DNA of 64,000 nt. Origin: Aeribacillus composti (lineage in GTDB: Bacteria; Bacillota; Bacilli; Bacillales; Aeribacillaceae). The translations under genes and the position numbers were made by a program. Below, one piece after another: positions 8,952-18,980 of this stretch. Under the pieces are notes generated by a model. It had not been told where the DNA came from. It ran no database searches and saw only the letters and a list, made by a program, of their open reading frames with translations. The stretch spans positions 1 to 64,000 of the forward strand of contig NZ_VISS01000013.1 in assembly GCF_007827555.1 (NCBI RefSeq), in the 5' to 3' direction. Each line of letters starts with the position of its first letter. Within the stretch, counting starts at the first letter, position 1.

Positions 8952-11900
8952 ATGTTCCTCAAACGTTTAGATATCGTAGGATTTAAATCTTTTGCAGATC
9001 GGATCAGCGTTGATTTTGCTGGCGGTGTTACCGCTGTTGTCGGCCCAAATGGGAGCGGAAAATCGAATATAACAGAAGCTATTCGATGGGTTCTTGGGGA
9101 GCAATCAGCAAAATCATTAAGAGGATCCAAAATGGAGGATATTATTTTTGCTGGAAGCGATACTCGCAAACGTTTAAATATGGCGGAAGTCACTTTAACT
9201 CTTGATAACGGCGATCAGTTTTTGCCGATCGATTATCATGAGGTAAGTGTGACAAGAAGAGTTTACCGCTCTGGAGAAAGTGAATTTTTTATAAACAAGC
9301 AATCTTGCCGCTTAAAAGATATTATCGACCTGTTCATGGATTCCGGTCTCGGAAAAGAAGCGTTTTCAATTATCAGCCAAGGAAAGGTTGAAGAAATTTT
9401 AAGCGCGAAACCGGAAGATCGGCGGACAATTTTTGAAGAAGCGGCTGGTGTGCTAAAATATAAAACCCGAAAAAAGAAAGCTGAAATAAAACTTGCTGAA
9501 ACTGAAGAAAATTTAAATAGAGTTCAAGACATTTTATATGAACTGAATGCGCAAATTGAGCCCCTTAAAATGCAGGCATCTATTGCAAAGGATTATTTGG
9601 ATAAAAAGGAAGAACTGAAGCAGCATGAGGTCGCTCTTCTCGCGCATGAAATTGAAGAGCTTCATGATAGATGGGAAGCATTGAAGCGTTCGGTCGAAGA
9701 AAATCGCGATCGCGAACTAGAGCTGACATCGCAAATACAAAAAAAAGAAGCGAATCTGGAAGAAATGCGGGATCAAATCAGTGCATTGGATGAATCAATC
9801 AATGATTTGCAGCAAGTTCTTCTTTTGGCAAGCGAAGAACTGGAGAAGCTTGAAGGGAAAAAAGAAGTTTTAAAAGAAAGAAAAAAACATGCGGCGCAAA
9901 ACGAACAGCAGTTGAAAGAGCAAATCGCTGAGCTGACTGAACAAATAAATCAATTATTAAAAGAAAAAGAAGAGCAAAAAAGTGTCTATGAAACATGCGA
10001 AAAAGAAGTAAAAGAACTAAAATCCTTCCTGCAAAAAAAAGAAAACGAGCTGCTAAGCCTGGATGGAAACATCGAGGAAAAGCTTGAGCAGCTAAAAAGT
10101 GACTATTTTGAAAAATTAAATGAACTGGCAAGCGCTCGAAATGAAATCAATTATATTGAGGAGCAGCTAAGCTTGCGAAAAGTCAAAGCAGACCGCTTAG
10201 ACGAGGCAAACGAAAAATATATTTCCGAAAGAAAAGAGCTGAAAAAAGAGAAAGGGAAAATAGAAGCACAGCTTTCTAAAATCGGAAAAACATTGCAAAA
10301 TCAGCTTTCCTCTTATCATACAGGCTTAAAAACGTTGGAAAGCCTAAAACAACAATATGAAAAGAAGGAATCGCTGCTTTATCAAGCATATCAATATTTA
10401 CAAAAAGCAAAATCAAAAAAAGAAATGCTAGAGGCGATGCAGGAGGATTATACCGGTTTCTTCCAGGGTGTCCGCGAAGTTTTAAAAGCAAAACACAAGC
10501 TAAAAGGCATACATGGTGCTGCTATCGAGCTGTTGACAACGAAACATGAATATGAAACAGCCATTGAAATTGCTCTTGGCGCGGCAAGCCAGCATATAGT
10601 CGTTGACGATGAAGAATCGGCAAGACAGGCGATTGCGTTTTTGAAGAAAAATGCATTCGGCAGAGCGACGTTCCTTCCTTTATCTGTCATCAAAGGCCGC
10701 TCAATCCCGAAATATCAGCTTTCGATTGCAGAAAGCCATCCTGATTTTATCGGGATAGCGTCTCAACTCGTGGAATATGAATCAGCATATAAGCCGATCA
10801 TAGAAAATCTGTTAGGAAACGTTATTATTGCAAAAACGTTGGAAGGGGCAAATGCGATTGCCAAACAAATTCAGTACTCGCACCGAATTGTTACGCTTGA
10901 AGGCGATGTAGTCAATCCAGGCGGATCGATGACAGGAGGAGCGGTGAAGCAGAAATCACCTTCTTTCCTTACCAAAAACCGAGAGCTTGAGTCGATTCGC
11001 GACAAAATTGCGGAAATGGAAGAAAAGACAGCTTTGCTCGAAAAAGAAGTAAAAAATCTGAAGCAATCGATTGCCAAAAAAGAGAAAGAGCTTGATGATC
11101 TGCGGGAAGAAGGATCTTCTTTGCGAATGGAAGAGCAAGCTTTGAAGGGCAGCTTGAGGGAAATTGAATTAAAAGAGCGAAATATTAATGATCATTTGAA
11201 GCTTTACGATGCTGAAAAAATCGCCTATGTAGAAGAACAGGAGAAGTTAGATGAAAGAAAAACAAAATTGCTGTCCTCCATCGAACAAATGGAAGGACAA
11301 ATACAACAGCTAGATTCAGAGATTCGTCAGCTGGCCGAGAAGAAGGAGAAACAGCAAAAATCAAAGGAAGAATGGATGCAGGAAATAACAGAGCTCAAAA
11401 TTATTCTTGCAGGAAAAGAGGAATCCTTTAAAAATAGTAAGGAACAATTAGCACGCCTTGAAAAAGAATATCATCTGGCGATTCAAAAAAAGAAAGAGGC
11501 GGAAAAAGATTTACAACTATTATTGGATGAAATCGACCGCGATCACTCCGGTGAAATCCAATTGGAAGAAATAAAAAAGGAGAAGCTTGAGGACAAAAAT
11601 AAAACAATTGAATTGATCGCATCCCGCAGACGCCAGCGAATGAGCATGCAAGAAGAGCTGGAACGAGAAGAAAAAGAATGGAAAGAGCTGAAGCGCGCTC
11701 ATAAACAACTGACGGACGTTCTAAAAGATGAGGAAGTAAAATTAAACAGGCTGGATGTGGAGCTTGATCAGCTCTTGAATTATTTGCAAAATGAGTATAA
11801 GCTAACTTTTGAAGCAGCAAAGGCCCGCTTTCCTTTACAGATGGAGAAAGAAGAGGCGAAGAAAAAAGTAAAGCTGATTAAACTGGCATTAGAAGAGCTT

Positions 11901-12518
11901 GGAACCGTAAACTTAGGGGCAATTGATGAGTACGAGCGGGTGCGTGAACGGCATGAGTTTTTAACTGAACAGAGGGACGATTTATTGAATGCAAAAGAAA
12001 CTCTTTTTAAAGTCATCGCCGAAATGGATGAAGAAATGAAAAAGCAGTTTTCCCAAATGTTTGCCAAAATACGTTCTCAATTCGATATCGTTTTTAAAGA
12101 ACTGTTCGGAGGCGGAAAAGCGGATTTAATTTTGACAAATCCCGACGATCTGTTAAACACCGGAGTGGACATTATTGCTCAGCCTCCAGGGAAAAAACTG
12201 CAATATTTAAGCCTGCTGTCCGGAGGCGAACGCGCTTTGACTGCAATTGCCCTTCTATTTTCCATATTAAAGGTACGTCCTGTTCCGTTTTGTGTTCTCG
12301 ATGAAGTAGAGGCGGCATTGGATGAAGCAAACGTTCAAAGATTTTCTAAATTTTTGAAGCGTTTCAGTGAGAATACTCAATTTATTGTCATCACCCACCG
12401 GAAAGGGACGATGGAAGAAGCGGATGCTTTATATGGTGTGACAATGCAAGAATCGGGAGTGTCAAAAGTTGTATCCGTCCGCTTGGAAGATACAGTTAGA
12501 TATGTGAAATCGTCGTGA
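8952..12518 (+). CDS. smc: Chromosome condensation ATPase SMC
   Basis: SMC, with ScpA and ScpB, loads at parS sites and extrudes DNA loops to organise and segregate the chromosome. The 1188 residues show Walker A GPNGSGKS at 31-38, long coiled-coil arms (about 170-500 and 670-1020), a globular hinge at about 515-650 with GDVVNPGGSMTGGA on its far side, the signature LSGGERAL near 1090, and Walker B FCVLDEVEAALDEAN near 1113-1127. AAAGGGGAT precedes the ATG. The length matches the family. It is 16 bases ahead of ftsY, so the two are probably one transcript. Confidence 0.98.
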   Translation: MFLKRLDIVGFKSFADRISVDFAGGVTAVVGPNGSGKSNITEAIRWVLGEQSAKSLRGSKMEDIIFAGSDTRKRLNMAEVTLTLDNGDQFLPIDYHEVSVTRRVYRSGESEFFINKQSCRLKDIIDLFMDSGLGKEAFSIISQGKVEEILSAKPEDRRTIFEEAAGVLKYKTRKKKAEIKLAETEENLNRVQDILYELNAQIEPLKMQASIAKDYLDKKEELKQHEVALLAHEIEELHDRWEALKRSVEENRDRELELTSQIQKKEANLEEMRDQISALDESINDLQQVLLLASEELEKLEGKKEVLKERKKHAAQNEQQLKEQIAELTEQINQLLKEKEEQKSVYETCEKEVKELKSFLQKKENELLSLDGNIEEKLEQLKSDYFEKLNELASARNEINYIEEQLSLRKVKADRLDEANEKYISERKELKKEKGKIEAQLSKIGKTLQNQLSSYHTGLKTLESLKQQYEKKESLLYQAYQYLQKAKSKKEMLEAMQEDYTGFFQGVREVLKAKHKLKGIHGAAIELLTTKHEYETAIEIALGAASQHIVVDDEESARQAIAFLKKNAFGRATFLPLSVIKGRSIPKYQLSIAESHPDFIGIASQLVEYESAYKPIIENLLGNVIIAKTLEGANAIAKQIQYSHRIVTLEGDVVNPGGSMTGGAVKQKSPSFLTKNRELESIRDKIAEMEEKTALLEKEVKNLKQSIAKKEKELDDLREEGSSLRMEEQALKGSLREIELKERNINDHLKLYDAEKIAYVEEQEKLDERKTKLLSSIEQMEGQIQQLDSEIRQLAEKKEKQQKSKEEWMQEITELKIILAGKEESFKNSKEQLARLEKEYHLAIQKKKEAEKDLQLLLDEIDRDHSGEIQLEEIKKEKLEDKNKTIELIASRRRQRMSMQEELEREEKEWKELKRAHKQLTDVLKDEEVKLNRLDVELDQLLNYLQNEYKLTFEAAKARFPLQMEKEEAKKKVKLIKLALEELGTVNLGAIDEYERVRERHEFLTEQRDDLLNAKETLFKVIAEMDEEMKKQFSQMFAKIRSQFDIVFKELFGGGKADLILTNPDDLLNTGVDIIAQPPGKKLQYLSLLSGGERALTAIALLFSILKVRPVPFCVLDEVEAALDEANVQRFSKFLKRFSENTQFIVITHRKGTMEEADALYGVTMQESGVSKVVSVRLEDTVRYVKSS

Positions 12519-12534
12519 AAGGAAGAAAAAATAA

Positions 12535-13518
12535 ATGAGTTTTTTTAAGAAATTAAAAGAAAAAATTTCAAAGCAGAAGGATTCAGTAACGGCAAAATTT
12601 AAAGAAGGGCTTGAAAAAACGAGAAGCTCTTTTACAGAAAGCTTAAATGAACTTGTTTCGCGCTATCGAAAGGTTGATGAAGAATTTTTCGAGGAATTAG
12701 AGGAAATTTTGATTACTGCCGATGTCGGCGTTCAAACGGTCATGGACTTGATCGATGAATTGAAAAAGGAAGTGAAAAGGCGAAACATTCAAGAACCGAA
12801 GGAAGTGCGCGCTGCCATTTCCGAAAAGCTTGTTGAAATTTACCAAGGAGAAGACGGCGCTCCTACCGATTTAAACATTGAAGACGGCCGGTTAAACATC
12901 GTATTGTTTGTTGGCGTCAATGGTGTTGGAAAAACGACGACGATCGGAAAGCTTGCACATCGATTAAAAGAAGAAGGAAAATCTGTCCTTCTTGCTGCCG
13001 GCGACACGTTCCGAGCAGGCGCCATCGAACAGCTGGAAGTTTGGGGGGATCGGGTTGGCGTAGATGTGATTAAACAATCGGCAGGCTCTGATCCTGCTGC
13101 CGTCGTGTATGACGCCATTCAGGCCGCTCGCTCTCGCAAAGTAGACGTCTTATTATGTGATACTGCTGGACGGCTTCAAAATAAGATGAATTTAATGAAA
13201 GAGCTTGAGAAAGTAAAGCGGGTTATCGAACGGGAAATTCCAGGTGCTCCGCATGAAGTGCTGCTTGTCCTTGATGCAACAACAGGACAAAATGCAATGA
13301 GCCAGGCAAGACAGTTTTCGGAGGCGACAAATGTCACTGGAATTGCCTTGACAAAATTGGATGGCACTGCGAAGGGAGGAATTGTTCTAGCCATTCGAAA
13401 TGAGCTGAACATTCCTGTAAAACTGGTGGGGCTTGGCGAAAAAATGGACGATCTTGAGAAATTTGATGCAGAGAAATATGTTTATGGGCTGTTTGCCGAT
13501 TTAGTAGATGAAGCGTAA
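12535..13518 (+). CDS. ftsY: Signal recognition particle receptor FtsY
   Basis: FtsY is the SRP receptor GTPase that docks Ffh-ribosome complexes at the membrane for co-translational insertion. The 327 residues have a short lysine-rich N-terminal region, an NG domain with G1 [10 protein letters not shown] near 127-136, the insertion box with [16 protein letters not shown], and [10 protein letters not shown]. The long acidic A domain of proteobacterial FtsY is missing, as is normal for Bacillus. Its partner gene ffh lies 440 bases downstream, past a promoter. Confidence 0.97.
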   Translation: MSFFKKLKEKISKQKDSVTAKFKEGLEKTRSSFTESLNELVSRYRKVDEEFFEELEEILITADVGVQTVMDLIDELKKEVKRRNIQEPKEVRAAISEKLVEIYQGEDGAPTDLNIEDGRLNIVLFVGVNGVGKTTTIGKLAHRLKEEGKSVLLAAGDTFRAGAIEQLEVWGDRVGVDVIKQSAGSDPAAVVYDAIQAARSRKVDVLLCDTAGRLQNKMNLMKELEKVKRVIEREIPGAPHEVLLVLDATTGQNAMSQARQFSEATNVTGIALTKLDGTAKGGIVLAIRNELNIPVKLVGLGEKMDDLEKFDAEKYVYGLFADLVDEA

Positions 13519-13541
13519 CGTAATTGTGTTAAGAAAAAAAC

Positions 13542-13570
13542 TTGACATCTACAGTTAGAATCGATACACT
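13542..13570 (+). promoter_or_regulatory. SigA promoter of ylxM-ffh
   Basis: A perfect -35 TTGACA (13542-13547) and TACACT (13565-13570) are spaced by 17 bases. Transcription should begin near 13577, about 36 bases ahead of ylxM. Confidence 0.85.
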
Positions 13571-13612
13571 AAAAACATGTAAAGGCAATTCACTTAACAA
13601 CAGGGGGTGTTG

Positions 13613-13945
13613 ATGTTGCTTGAAAAAACAACGAGGATGAATTATTTATTTGATTTTTATCAGTCGTTGTTGACGCCAAAGCAAAAAAGCTACATGTCTC
13701 TGTACTACTTGGATGATTACTCCCTAGGTGAAATTGCTGAAGAATACAACGTCAGCCGCCAGGCAGTGTACGACAACATAAAACGGACGGAAATGATGCT
13801 GGAGGAATACGAGCAGAAGCTTCAGCTGTTCAAGAAATTTCAAGAGCGTAAAAAAATAATTGAAAAGCTGAAAGGTCTGCCTTTCCAATCAGAAATGAAG
13901 GAAGAATTTGACCGACTACTTCATCTTTTGGAAAAACTGGATTAG
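13613..13945 (+). CDS. ylxM: YlxM/p13 family helix-turn-helix protein
   Basis: This 110-residue protein has a sigma-factor-like helix-turn-helix ([21 protein letters not shown], near 38-58) and an acidic, coiled C-terminal tail. YlxM homologues are co-transcribed with ffh and have been proposed to modulate SRP GTPase activity in streptococci; the role in Bacillus is unclear. ATG 13613 follows AGGGGG; an in-frame GTG overlaps that site, and a TTG at 13616 would also fit the conserved [15 protein letters not shown] start. The stop codon is 11 bases before ffh. Confidence 0.93.
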   Translation: MLLEKTTRMNYLFDFYQSLLTPKQKSYMSLYYLDDYSLGEIAEEYNVSRQAVYDNIKRTEMMLEEYEQKLQLFKKFQERKKIIEKLKGLPFQSEMKEEFDRLLHLLEKLD

Positions 13946-13956
13946 GAGGAGCCGCC

Positions 13957-15297
13957 ATGGCTTTTGAGGGATTAGCCAACCGACTGCAAAACACGATGGC
14001 TAAAATCCGCGGCAAAGGAAAGGTTTCTGAAGCGGATGTCAAAGAAATGATGAGGGAAGTTCGTCTTGCTCTTTTGGAAGCGGACGTCAACTATAAAGTC
14101 GTCAAAGACTTTATTAAGAAAGTCAGCGAAAGGGCTGTTGGCCAGGAAGTCATGAAAAGCTTGACACCAGGCCAGCAAGTTATCAAAGTAGTGAAAGAAG
14201 AGCTGACCGAGCTGATGGGCGGCGAGCAGAGCAAAATTGCCGTAAGCAAACGGCCGCCGACGGTGATTTTGATGGCGGGCCTTCAAGGTGCAGGGAAAAC
14301 GACTACGACTGGAAAGCTTGCCAACTACTTGCGAAAAAAACATAACCGAAACCCGCTTCTTGTTGCAGCTGATATTTATCGTCCTGCAGCCATTAAACAA
14401 TTAGAAACATTAGGAAAGCAGCTTGGCATGCCTGTATTTTCACTCGGCGACAAGGTAAGCCCTGTTGAAATAGCCAAACAGGCGCTGGAATACGCCAAAA
14501 ATGAGCATCATGATTATGTTCTCATTGATACAGCCGGACGCTTGCATATCGATGAAAATCTGATGGATGAATTAAAGCAGGTGAAGGAAGCTGCAAATCC
14601 TGATGAGATTTTTCTCGTTGTCGATGCCATGACTGGACAAGATGCCGTCAATGTGGCAAAAAGCTTTCATGATGAGCTTGGCATTACCGGTGTTATTTTG
14701 ACAAAGCTTGATGGGGATACACGTGGCGGTGCTGCGCTTTCCATTCGTGCGGCAACAGGTGCTCCGATTAAATTTGCCGGGATGGGCGAAAAGCTGGATG
14801 CGCTCGAACCGTTTCACCCCGAACGAATGGCATCGCGTATATTAGGAATGGGAGATGTCTTGACCCTGATCGAAAAGGCTCAAGAGAACGTCGATCAGGA
14901 GAAAGCGAAGCAGCTGGAAGAAAAAATGAGGACGATGTCTTTTACTTTCGATGATTTTTTAGAGCAGCTTGAACAAGTAAGAAACATGGGTCCTCTTGAT
15001 GAGTTGATTTCCATGCTGCCTGGTGCAGGGAAAATGAAAGGCTTGAAAAACATTCAAGTTGATGAAAAGCAGCTAAGCCACGTTGAAGCGATCATCCGCT
15101 CCATGACAAAAGAAGAAAAAGAGAAGCCGGAAATTATTAATGCAAGCAGAAGAAAACGGATTGCTAAAGGGAGCGGTACTTCTGTCCAGGAAGTAAACAG
15201 GCTTTTAAAGCAGTTTGAAGAAATGAAAAAAATGATGAAGCAAATGACTTCAATGACAAAAGGCAAGCGAAAAGGATTTAAATTTCCTTTTATGTAA
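13957..15297 (+). CDS. ffh: Signal recognition particle protein Ffh
   Basis: Ffh binds SRP RNA and signal sequences emerging from ribosomes and delivers them to FtsY. The 446 residues contain the N domain, the G domain with G1 GLQGAGKTTT near 108-117, DIYRPAAIKQL, DTAGR and TKLDGDTRGG, then a methionine-rich M domain. The M domain ends in a run with repeated Met (MKKMMKQMTSM), which forms the signal-sequence groove. AGGAGG stands just before the ATG. It is co-transcribed with ylxM. Confidence 0.98.
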   Translation: MAFEGLANRLQNTMAKIRGKGKVSEADVKEMMREVRLALLEADVNYKVVKDFIKKVSERAVGQEVMKSLTPGQQVIKVVKEELTELMGGEQSKIAVSKRPPTVILMAGLQGAGKTTTTGKLANYLRKKHNRNPLLVAADIYRPAAIKQLETLGKQLGMPVFSLGDKVSPVEIAKQALEYAKNEHHDYVLIDTAGRLHIDENLMDELKQVKEAANPDEIFLVVDAMTGQDAVNVAKSFHDELGITGVILTKLDGDTRGGAALSIRAATGAPIKFAGMGEKLDALEPFHPERMASRILGMGDVLTLIEKAQENVDQEKAKQLEEKMRTMSFTFDDFLEQLEQVRNMGPLDELISMLPGAGKMKGLKNIQVDEKQLSHVEAIIRSMTKEEKEKPEIINASRRKRIAKGSGTSVQEVNRLLKQFEEMKKMMKQMTSMTKGKRKGFKFPFM

Positions 15298-15326
15298 TAA
15301 AAATTTATTCTGTTAAGAAAAAACAC

Positions 15327-15355
15327 TTTACAAACTTTTTGATCATTGATAATAT
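15327..15355 (+). promoter_or_regulatory. SigA promoter of the rpsP operon
   Basis: TTTACA (15327-15332) and TAATAT (15350-15355) are spaced by 17 bases, with a TG one base ahead of the -10 giving an extended -10. Transcription would start near 15362, leaving a short leader of about 32 bases to rpsP. Confidence 0.8.
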
Positions 15356-15387
15356 TCTATTTTGTTGAAAATATTTCGGAGGTGTAA

Positions 15388-15666
<279 letters not shown>

Positions 15667-15678
15667 TGTGTGATTATT

Positions 15679-15909
15679 ATGGAACAGTTAATAACAACAA
15701 TTGCCAAAGCTATTGTTGATCATCCGGATGAAGTCAAGGTGAACAGAGAGGAGAAAAAAGGTGAAATTGTATATACTCTTTCTGTTCACCAAGACGATAT
15801 TGGCAAAGTGATTGGAAAACAAGGCCGTATTGCAAAAGCGATCAGGACGGTCGTTTATGCAGCGGCTAGCGGCAAATCAATGAGAGTAACGCTTAAAATT
15901 AATGATTAA
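15679..15909 (+). CDS. khpA: KH-domain RNA-binding protein KhpA (YlqC)
   Basis: KhpA is a small KH-domain RNA chaperone that usually acts with KhpB (Jag) and affects cell division and envelope growth in streptococci. The 76 residues are one KH fold with the binding loop GKVIGKQGRIAKAIRTVV. ATG 15679 was chosen on homology; GTG 15670 in the same frame is possible, and neither has a good ribosome binding site. The gene follows rpsP by a dozen bases, so translation is probably coupled. A terminator-like hairpin follows directly. Confidence 0.92.
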   Translation: MEQLITTIAKAIVDHPDEVKVNREEKKGEIVYTLSVHQDDIGKVIGKQGRIAKAIRTVVYAAASGKSMRVTLKIND

Positions 15910-15940
15910 AAGGTGAGGGGATTGCTCCTCGCCTTTTTTA
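15908..15940 (+). terminator. Terminator or attenuator after khpA
   Basis: The stem AAGGTGAGG/CCTCGCCTT (15910-15918 with 15927-15935, one G-T pair) is followed by six T. No clear new promoter precedes ylqD, so it may reduce rather than stop transcription into ylqD-rimM-trmD. Confidence 0.8.
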
Positions 15941-16004
15941 CAAAAGAAGAAAAGCTGATTTCGCAGGATCAAAAAATCACATTTGAAATTGCGACGATTC
16001 CAGA

Positions 16005-16040
16005 CCTCCCTCTTCTGGCCAGAAGGGAAAAGCCGGGAGG
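16005..16040 (+). repeat. Nested inverted repeat upstream of ylqD
   Basis: A perfect 14-base palindrome CTTCTGGCCAGAAG (16012-16025) lies inside outer arms CCTCCC (16005-16010) and GGGAGG (16035-16040). It sits in the non-coding gap between khpA and ylqD. I do not recognise it as a known leader family or protein operator. Confidence 0.5.
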
Positions 16041-16093
16041 GATCTTCCATGAATATACTCCTCGGAGCAATTTTATGACTGGAGGAGAGAGGA

Positions 16094-16474
16094 ATGAAAA
16101 TCATTTATCCGATCACAGTAAAGCAAATATTGACGGAAAACAGCAAGGAAAAACTGATTCATAAATGGCAGGCAAAAAAAGAAGAAATGAAACGGGAATG
16201 CGATCAATTATATTTTCAGCTGAAAAAAGCTGAAAAAACAACAAAAAACCAGTCCATCATTTCCCAGTACCATCAGGAAATCAACAAAAGAAAGGAAAAA
16301 ATGAAGTTGATGGAATTTAAGCTTCAGCAAATCGATATGCTCCCTCTAGGCAGCGAATTAAAAGAACGGGAAGTGAACGCAGTAATCGAAGTAAAAGAAG
16401 GCGACAACTGGGATCAATTGCTGAATGAAAAAACGATTGTGATCGAAGATGGAGTAGTAAAAGAGATTCGCTAG
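16094..16474 (+). CDS. ylqD: YlqD family protein, function unknown
   Basis: This 126-residue protein matches the Bacillus YlqD family by position and by the segments [15 protein letters not shown] and [18 protein letters not shown]. The middle (about 25-85) is a charged coiled coil with many Lys, Glu and Gln; the end is a small strand-rich part with [12 protein letters not shown]. There is no signal peptide or membrane segment. GGAGGAGAGAGGA gives a strong ribosome binding site. The stop codon lies 10 bases before rimM, so a link to ribosome maturation is possible, but that rests on position alone. Confidence 0.85.
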   Translation: MKIIYPITVKQILTENSKEKLIHKWQAKKEEMKRECDQLYFQLKKAEKTTKNQSIISQYHQEINKRKEKMKLMEFKLQQIDMLPLGSELKEREVNAVIEVKEGDNWDQLLNEKTIVIEDGVVKEIR

Positions 16475-16484
16475 AGGTGATCAT

Positions 16485-17006
16485 ATGGCCGAAAAATGGT
16501 TTCAAGTCGGAAAAATTGTCAATACGCACGGAATTCGCGGCGAAGTGCGCGTCGTTTCCGTAACTGATTTTCCTGATGAGCGATATAAACGCGGAAACCG
16601 TTTATACATTTTTCAAAAAGACAAAGAGCCTGTTGAAGTCATTGTCAAATCTCATCGAATTCATAAAAATTTTGATTTATTGTCTTTTGAAGGGTATGAT
16701 TCGATCAATGAGGTTGAGCCGTTTAAAGGCTCAGACATAAAGGTTCCAGAAAGCCAGCTTGGCAGCCTGGATGAAGGAGAATATTATTTTCATGAAATTA
16801 TCGGATGCTCCGTGTATACCGAAGACGGCGATGAGCTGGGGATCATAAATGAAATTTTAACGCCCGGTGCTAACGATGTGTGGGTTGTCAAACGAAAAGG
16901 CAAAAAAGATTTGTTGATTCCATATATCGAGGATGTTGTGAAACATATTGATGTGAAAGAGAAGCGAGTCATCATTTTTCCTATGGAAGGGTTATTGGAC
17001 AAATGA
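16485..17006 (+). CDS. rimM: Ribosome maturation factor RimM
   Basis: RimM helps assemble the 30S head, binding near S19 during 16S maturation. The 173 residues have the N-terminal RimM domain with [18 protein letters not shown] and the C-terminal PRC-barrel with [29 protein letters not shown] precedes the ATG. It overlaps trmD by four bases (ATGA), a classical translational coupling also seen in other bacteria. Confidence 0.97.
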   Translation: MAEKWFQVGKIVNTHGIRGEVRVVSVTDFPDERYKRGNRLYIFQKDKEPVEVIVKSHRIHKNFDLLSFEGYDSINEVEPFKGSDIKVPESQLGSLDEGEYYFHEIIGCSVYTEDGDELGIINEILTPGANDVWVVKRKGKKDLLIPYIEDVVKHIDVKEKRVIIFPMEGLLDK

Positions 17007-17737
17007 TTATCGATGTACTGACTTTATTTCCTGATATGTTCGCTGGAGTTTTTAACCAATCGATTTTAAAAAAAGCTCAGGAGAAGGATGCTGTTTCGAT
17101 TAACGTTATTAATTTTCGAGACTATTCAACAGACAAGCATCAGTCGGTCGATGATTATCCGTACGGTGGCGGTGCCGGCATGGTATTAAAGCCGGAGCCG
17201 ATCTTTCATTCTGTTGAGGCTGTAAAAGAAAAGCGAAACGCACAGCATTCGAAAGTCATACTTGTTTGTCCGCAAGGAGAACGCTTTACCCAAAAAAAAG
17301 CAGAGCAGCTGGCTCAAGCAGATCATCTAATATTTATTTGCGGGCATTATGAAGGCTACGACGAAAGAATCCGTTTTCTTGCGACAGACGAAATTTCAAT
17401 TGGAGACTTTGTCCTGACAGGTGGCGAGCTTGCCGCGATGGTCATCATTGACTGTGTTGTGCGTCTTCTACCAGGTGTTCTCGGAAATGAAGAATCGCAC
17501 CAAAATGATTCTTTTTCAACGGGACTGCTTGAACATCCGCATTACACCCGCCCTGCTGAATTCAGGGGGATGAAGGTGCCTGATGTGTTATTGTCAGGCC
17601 ATCACGAAAAAATAGCCGAATGGCGGGAAAAAGAATCGCTCCGAAGAACATGGGAGCGCAGACCTGACTTATTGGACGGCTATTCTTTAACGGAAAAGCA
17701 AAAAAAATGGCTGGAAGAAATAAAAAAGGCGAAATGA
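17003..17737 (+). CDS. trmD: tRNA (guanine37-N1)-methyltransferase TrmD
   Basis: TrmD methylates G37 of tRNAs next to the anticodon, preventing +1 frameshifting. The 244-residue SPOUT-class enzyme has [14 protein letters not shown], the knot segments [13 protein letters not shown] and [14 protein letters not shown], and the catalytic Asp region in [15 protein letters not shown]. The start codon overlaps the rimM stop. It is the last gene before the rplS promoter and leader; S16-RimM-TrmD-L19 is a widely conserved order. Confidence 0.97.
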   Translation: MIIDVLTLFPDMFAGVFNQSILKKAQEKDAVSINVINFRDYSTDKHQSVDDYPYGGGAGMVLKPEPIFHSVEAVKEKRNAQHSKVILVCPQGERFTQKKAEQLAQADHLIFICGHYEGYDERIRFLATDEISIGDFVLTGGELAAMVIIDCVVRLLPGVLGNEESHQNDSFSTGLLEHPHYTRPAEFRGMKVPDVLLSGHHEKIAEWREKESLRRTWERRPDLLDGYSLTEKQKKWLEEIKKAK

Positions 17738-17741
17738 ATGC

Positions 17742-17771
17742 TTGCAAATGGTTTGTTTCCTATGATAAGAT
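17742..17771 (+). promoter_or_regulatory. Promoter of rplS
   Basis: TTGCAA (17742-17747) and an extended -10 (TG, one base, TAAGAT at 17766-17771) are spaced by 18 bases. Transcription would begin near 17778, just where the L19 leader starts. Confidence 0.75.
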
Positions 17772-17778
17772 ACGTTTT

Positions 17779-18208
<430 letters not shown>

Positions 18209-18220
18209 ACATTCGAACAT

Positions 18221-18253
18221 AAAAAGGGCTTGTATTCAATACAGGCCCTTTTG
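18221..18253 (+). terminator. Terminator after rplS
   Basis: A long stem (AAAAGGGCTTGTATT paired with AATACAGGCCCTTTT, one T-G pair) ends in TTTT. It is one of the strongest terminators in the window. Confidence 0.88.
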
Positions 18254-18352
18254 TCATGTGAGCAGTCATTCACTTATGAATTCATTTAATATTTTTGGAA
18301 AAAATTATTTAGCGAAAGCATAATCTGTTTAAAAATAGGTGGACATGTTCTT

Positions 18353-18379
18353 TTGTTAAGCCAATAATTGTATTAAAAT
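18353..18379 (+). promoter_or_regulatory. Possible promoter of lepB-rbgA
   Basis: TTGTTA (18353-18358) and TAAAAT (18374-18379) are spaced by 15 bases. The spacing is short, but the rplS terminator lies upstream, so a start for lepB is expected near here. Confidence 0.4.
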
Positions 18380-18419
18380 AAATAAAAAACCATTTTAAAA
18401 ACATAAAGGTGTGAAAGAA

Positions 18420-18971
18420 ATGTCACGTAAAAAAAATGAATTTTTTGAGTGGATGAAAGCTCTAGGTGTCGCCGTCTTGTTGGCGGTCGTCATTCGGACA
18501 TTTTTCTTTGCTCCGATTGTCGTTGATGGAGTTTCCATGATGCCGACATTACAAGACCAGGACCGAATGATCGTGAATAAAATCGGAACGAAGCTTGGTG
18601 AAATAAAACGCTTTGACATTGTCGTCTTTCATGCAACGGAAGAGAAAGACTACATTAAGCGTGTCATCGGTTTGCCTGGCGATCATATAGAATATAAAGA
18701 TGACACCCTCTACATTAACGGCAAGAAGTATGAAGAGCCATACTTGGAAAAATATAAACAAAACGGCGTGGATGGCCCTTTAACAGAACCATTTAAACTT
18801 GAAGACATTATTGGAAGATCAACTGTGCCTGAAGGCGAATTGTTTGTTATGGGTGATAATAGAAGATACAGCAAAGACTCGCGGCATATAGGGACCATTC
18901 CGATTGAATCAGTTATGGGGAAAACTAATTTTGTTTATTGGCCGCTTTCTGAATTTGGAGTTGTAAAGTAG
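18420..18971 (+). CDS. lepB: Type I signal peptidase
   Basis: This enzyme cleaves signal peptides from Sec and Tat exported proteins at the outer face of the membrane. The 183 residues have one N-terminal membrane anchor (about 13-33), the catalytic Ser39 in DGVSMMPTL and the general base Lys80 in YIKRVIGLPGD; box E MGDNRRYSKDSR is near the C-terminus. This is the SipS/SipT type of Bacillus. ATG 18420 was chosen over an in-frame GTG nine bases earlier. rbgA follows after 9 bases. B. subtilis has sipT-like paralogues elsewhere, so it may not be the only one. Confidence 0.95.
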   Translation: MSRKKNEFFEWMKALGVAVLLAVVIRTFFFAPIVVDGVSMMPTLQDQDRMIVNKIGTKLGEIKRFDIVVFHATEEKDYIKRVIGLPGDHIEYKDDTLYINGKKYEEPYLEKYKQNGVDGPLTEPFKLEDIIGRSTVPEGELFVMGDNRRYSKDSRHIGTIPIESVMGKTNFVYWPLSEFGVVK

Positions 18972-18980
18972 GTGAAGTAG

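Noticed and set aside
11428-11820. A 130-codon minus-strand frame within smc
   Set aside because: It lies opposite the strongly conserved smc coding sequence and has the cysteine- and phenylalanine-rich look of a complement shadow.
15877-16104. A minus-strand open frame of 75 codons across the khpA-ylqD gap
   Set aside because: It runs back through the terminator and hairpin, has no ribosome binding site, and lies opposite a wholly + strand region.
15913-16164. An open frame of 83 codons after khpA
   Set aside because: Its start lies in the khpA terminator stem, it overlaps ylqD in another frame, and its product resembles nothing I know. The T-run and hairpins explain the sequence better.
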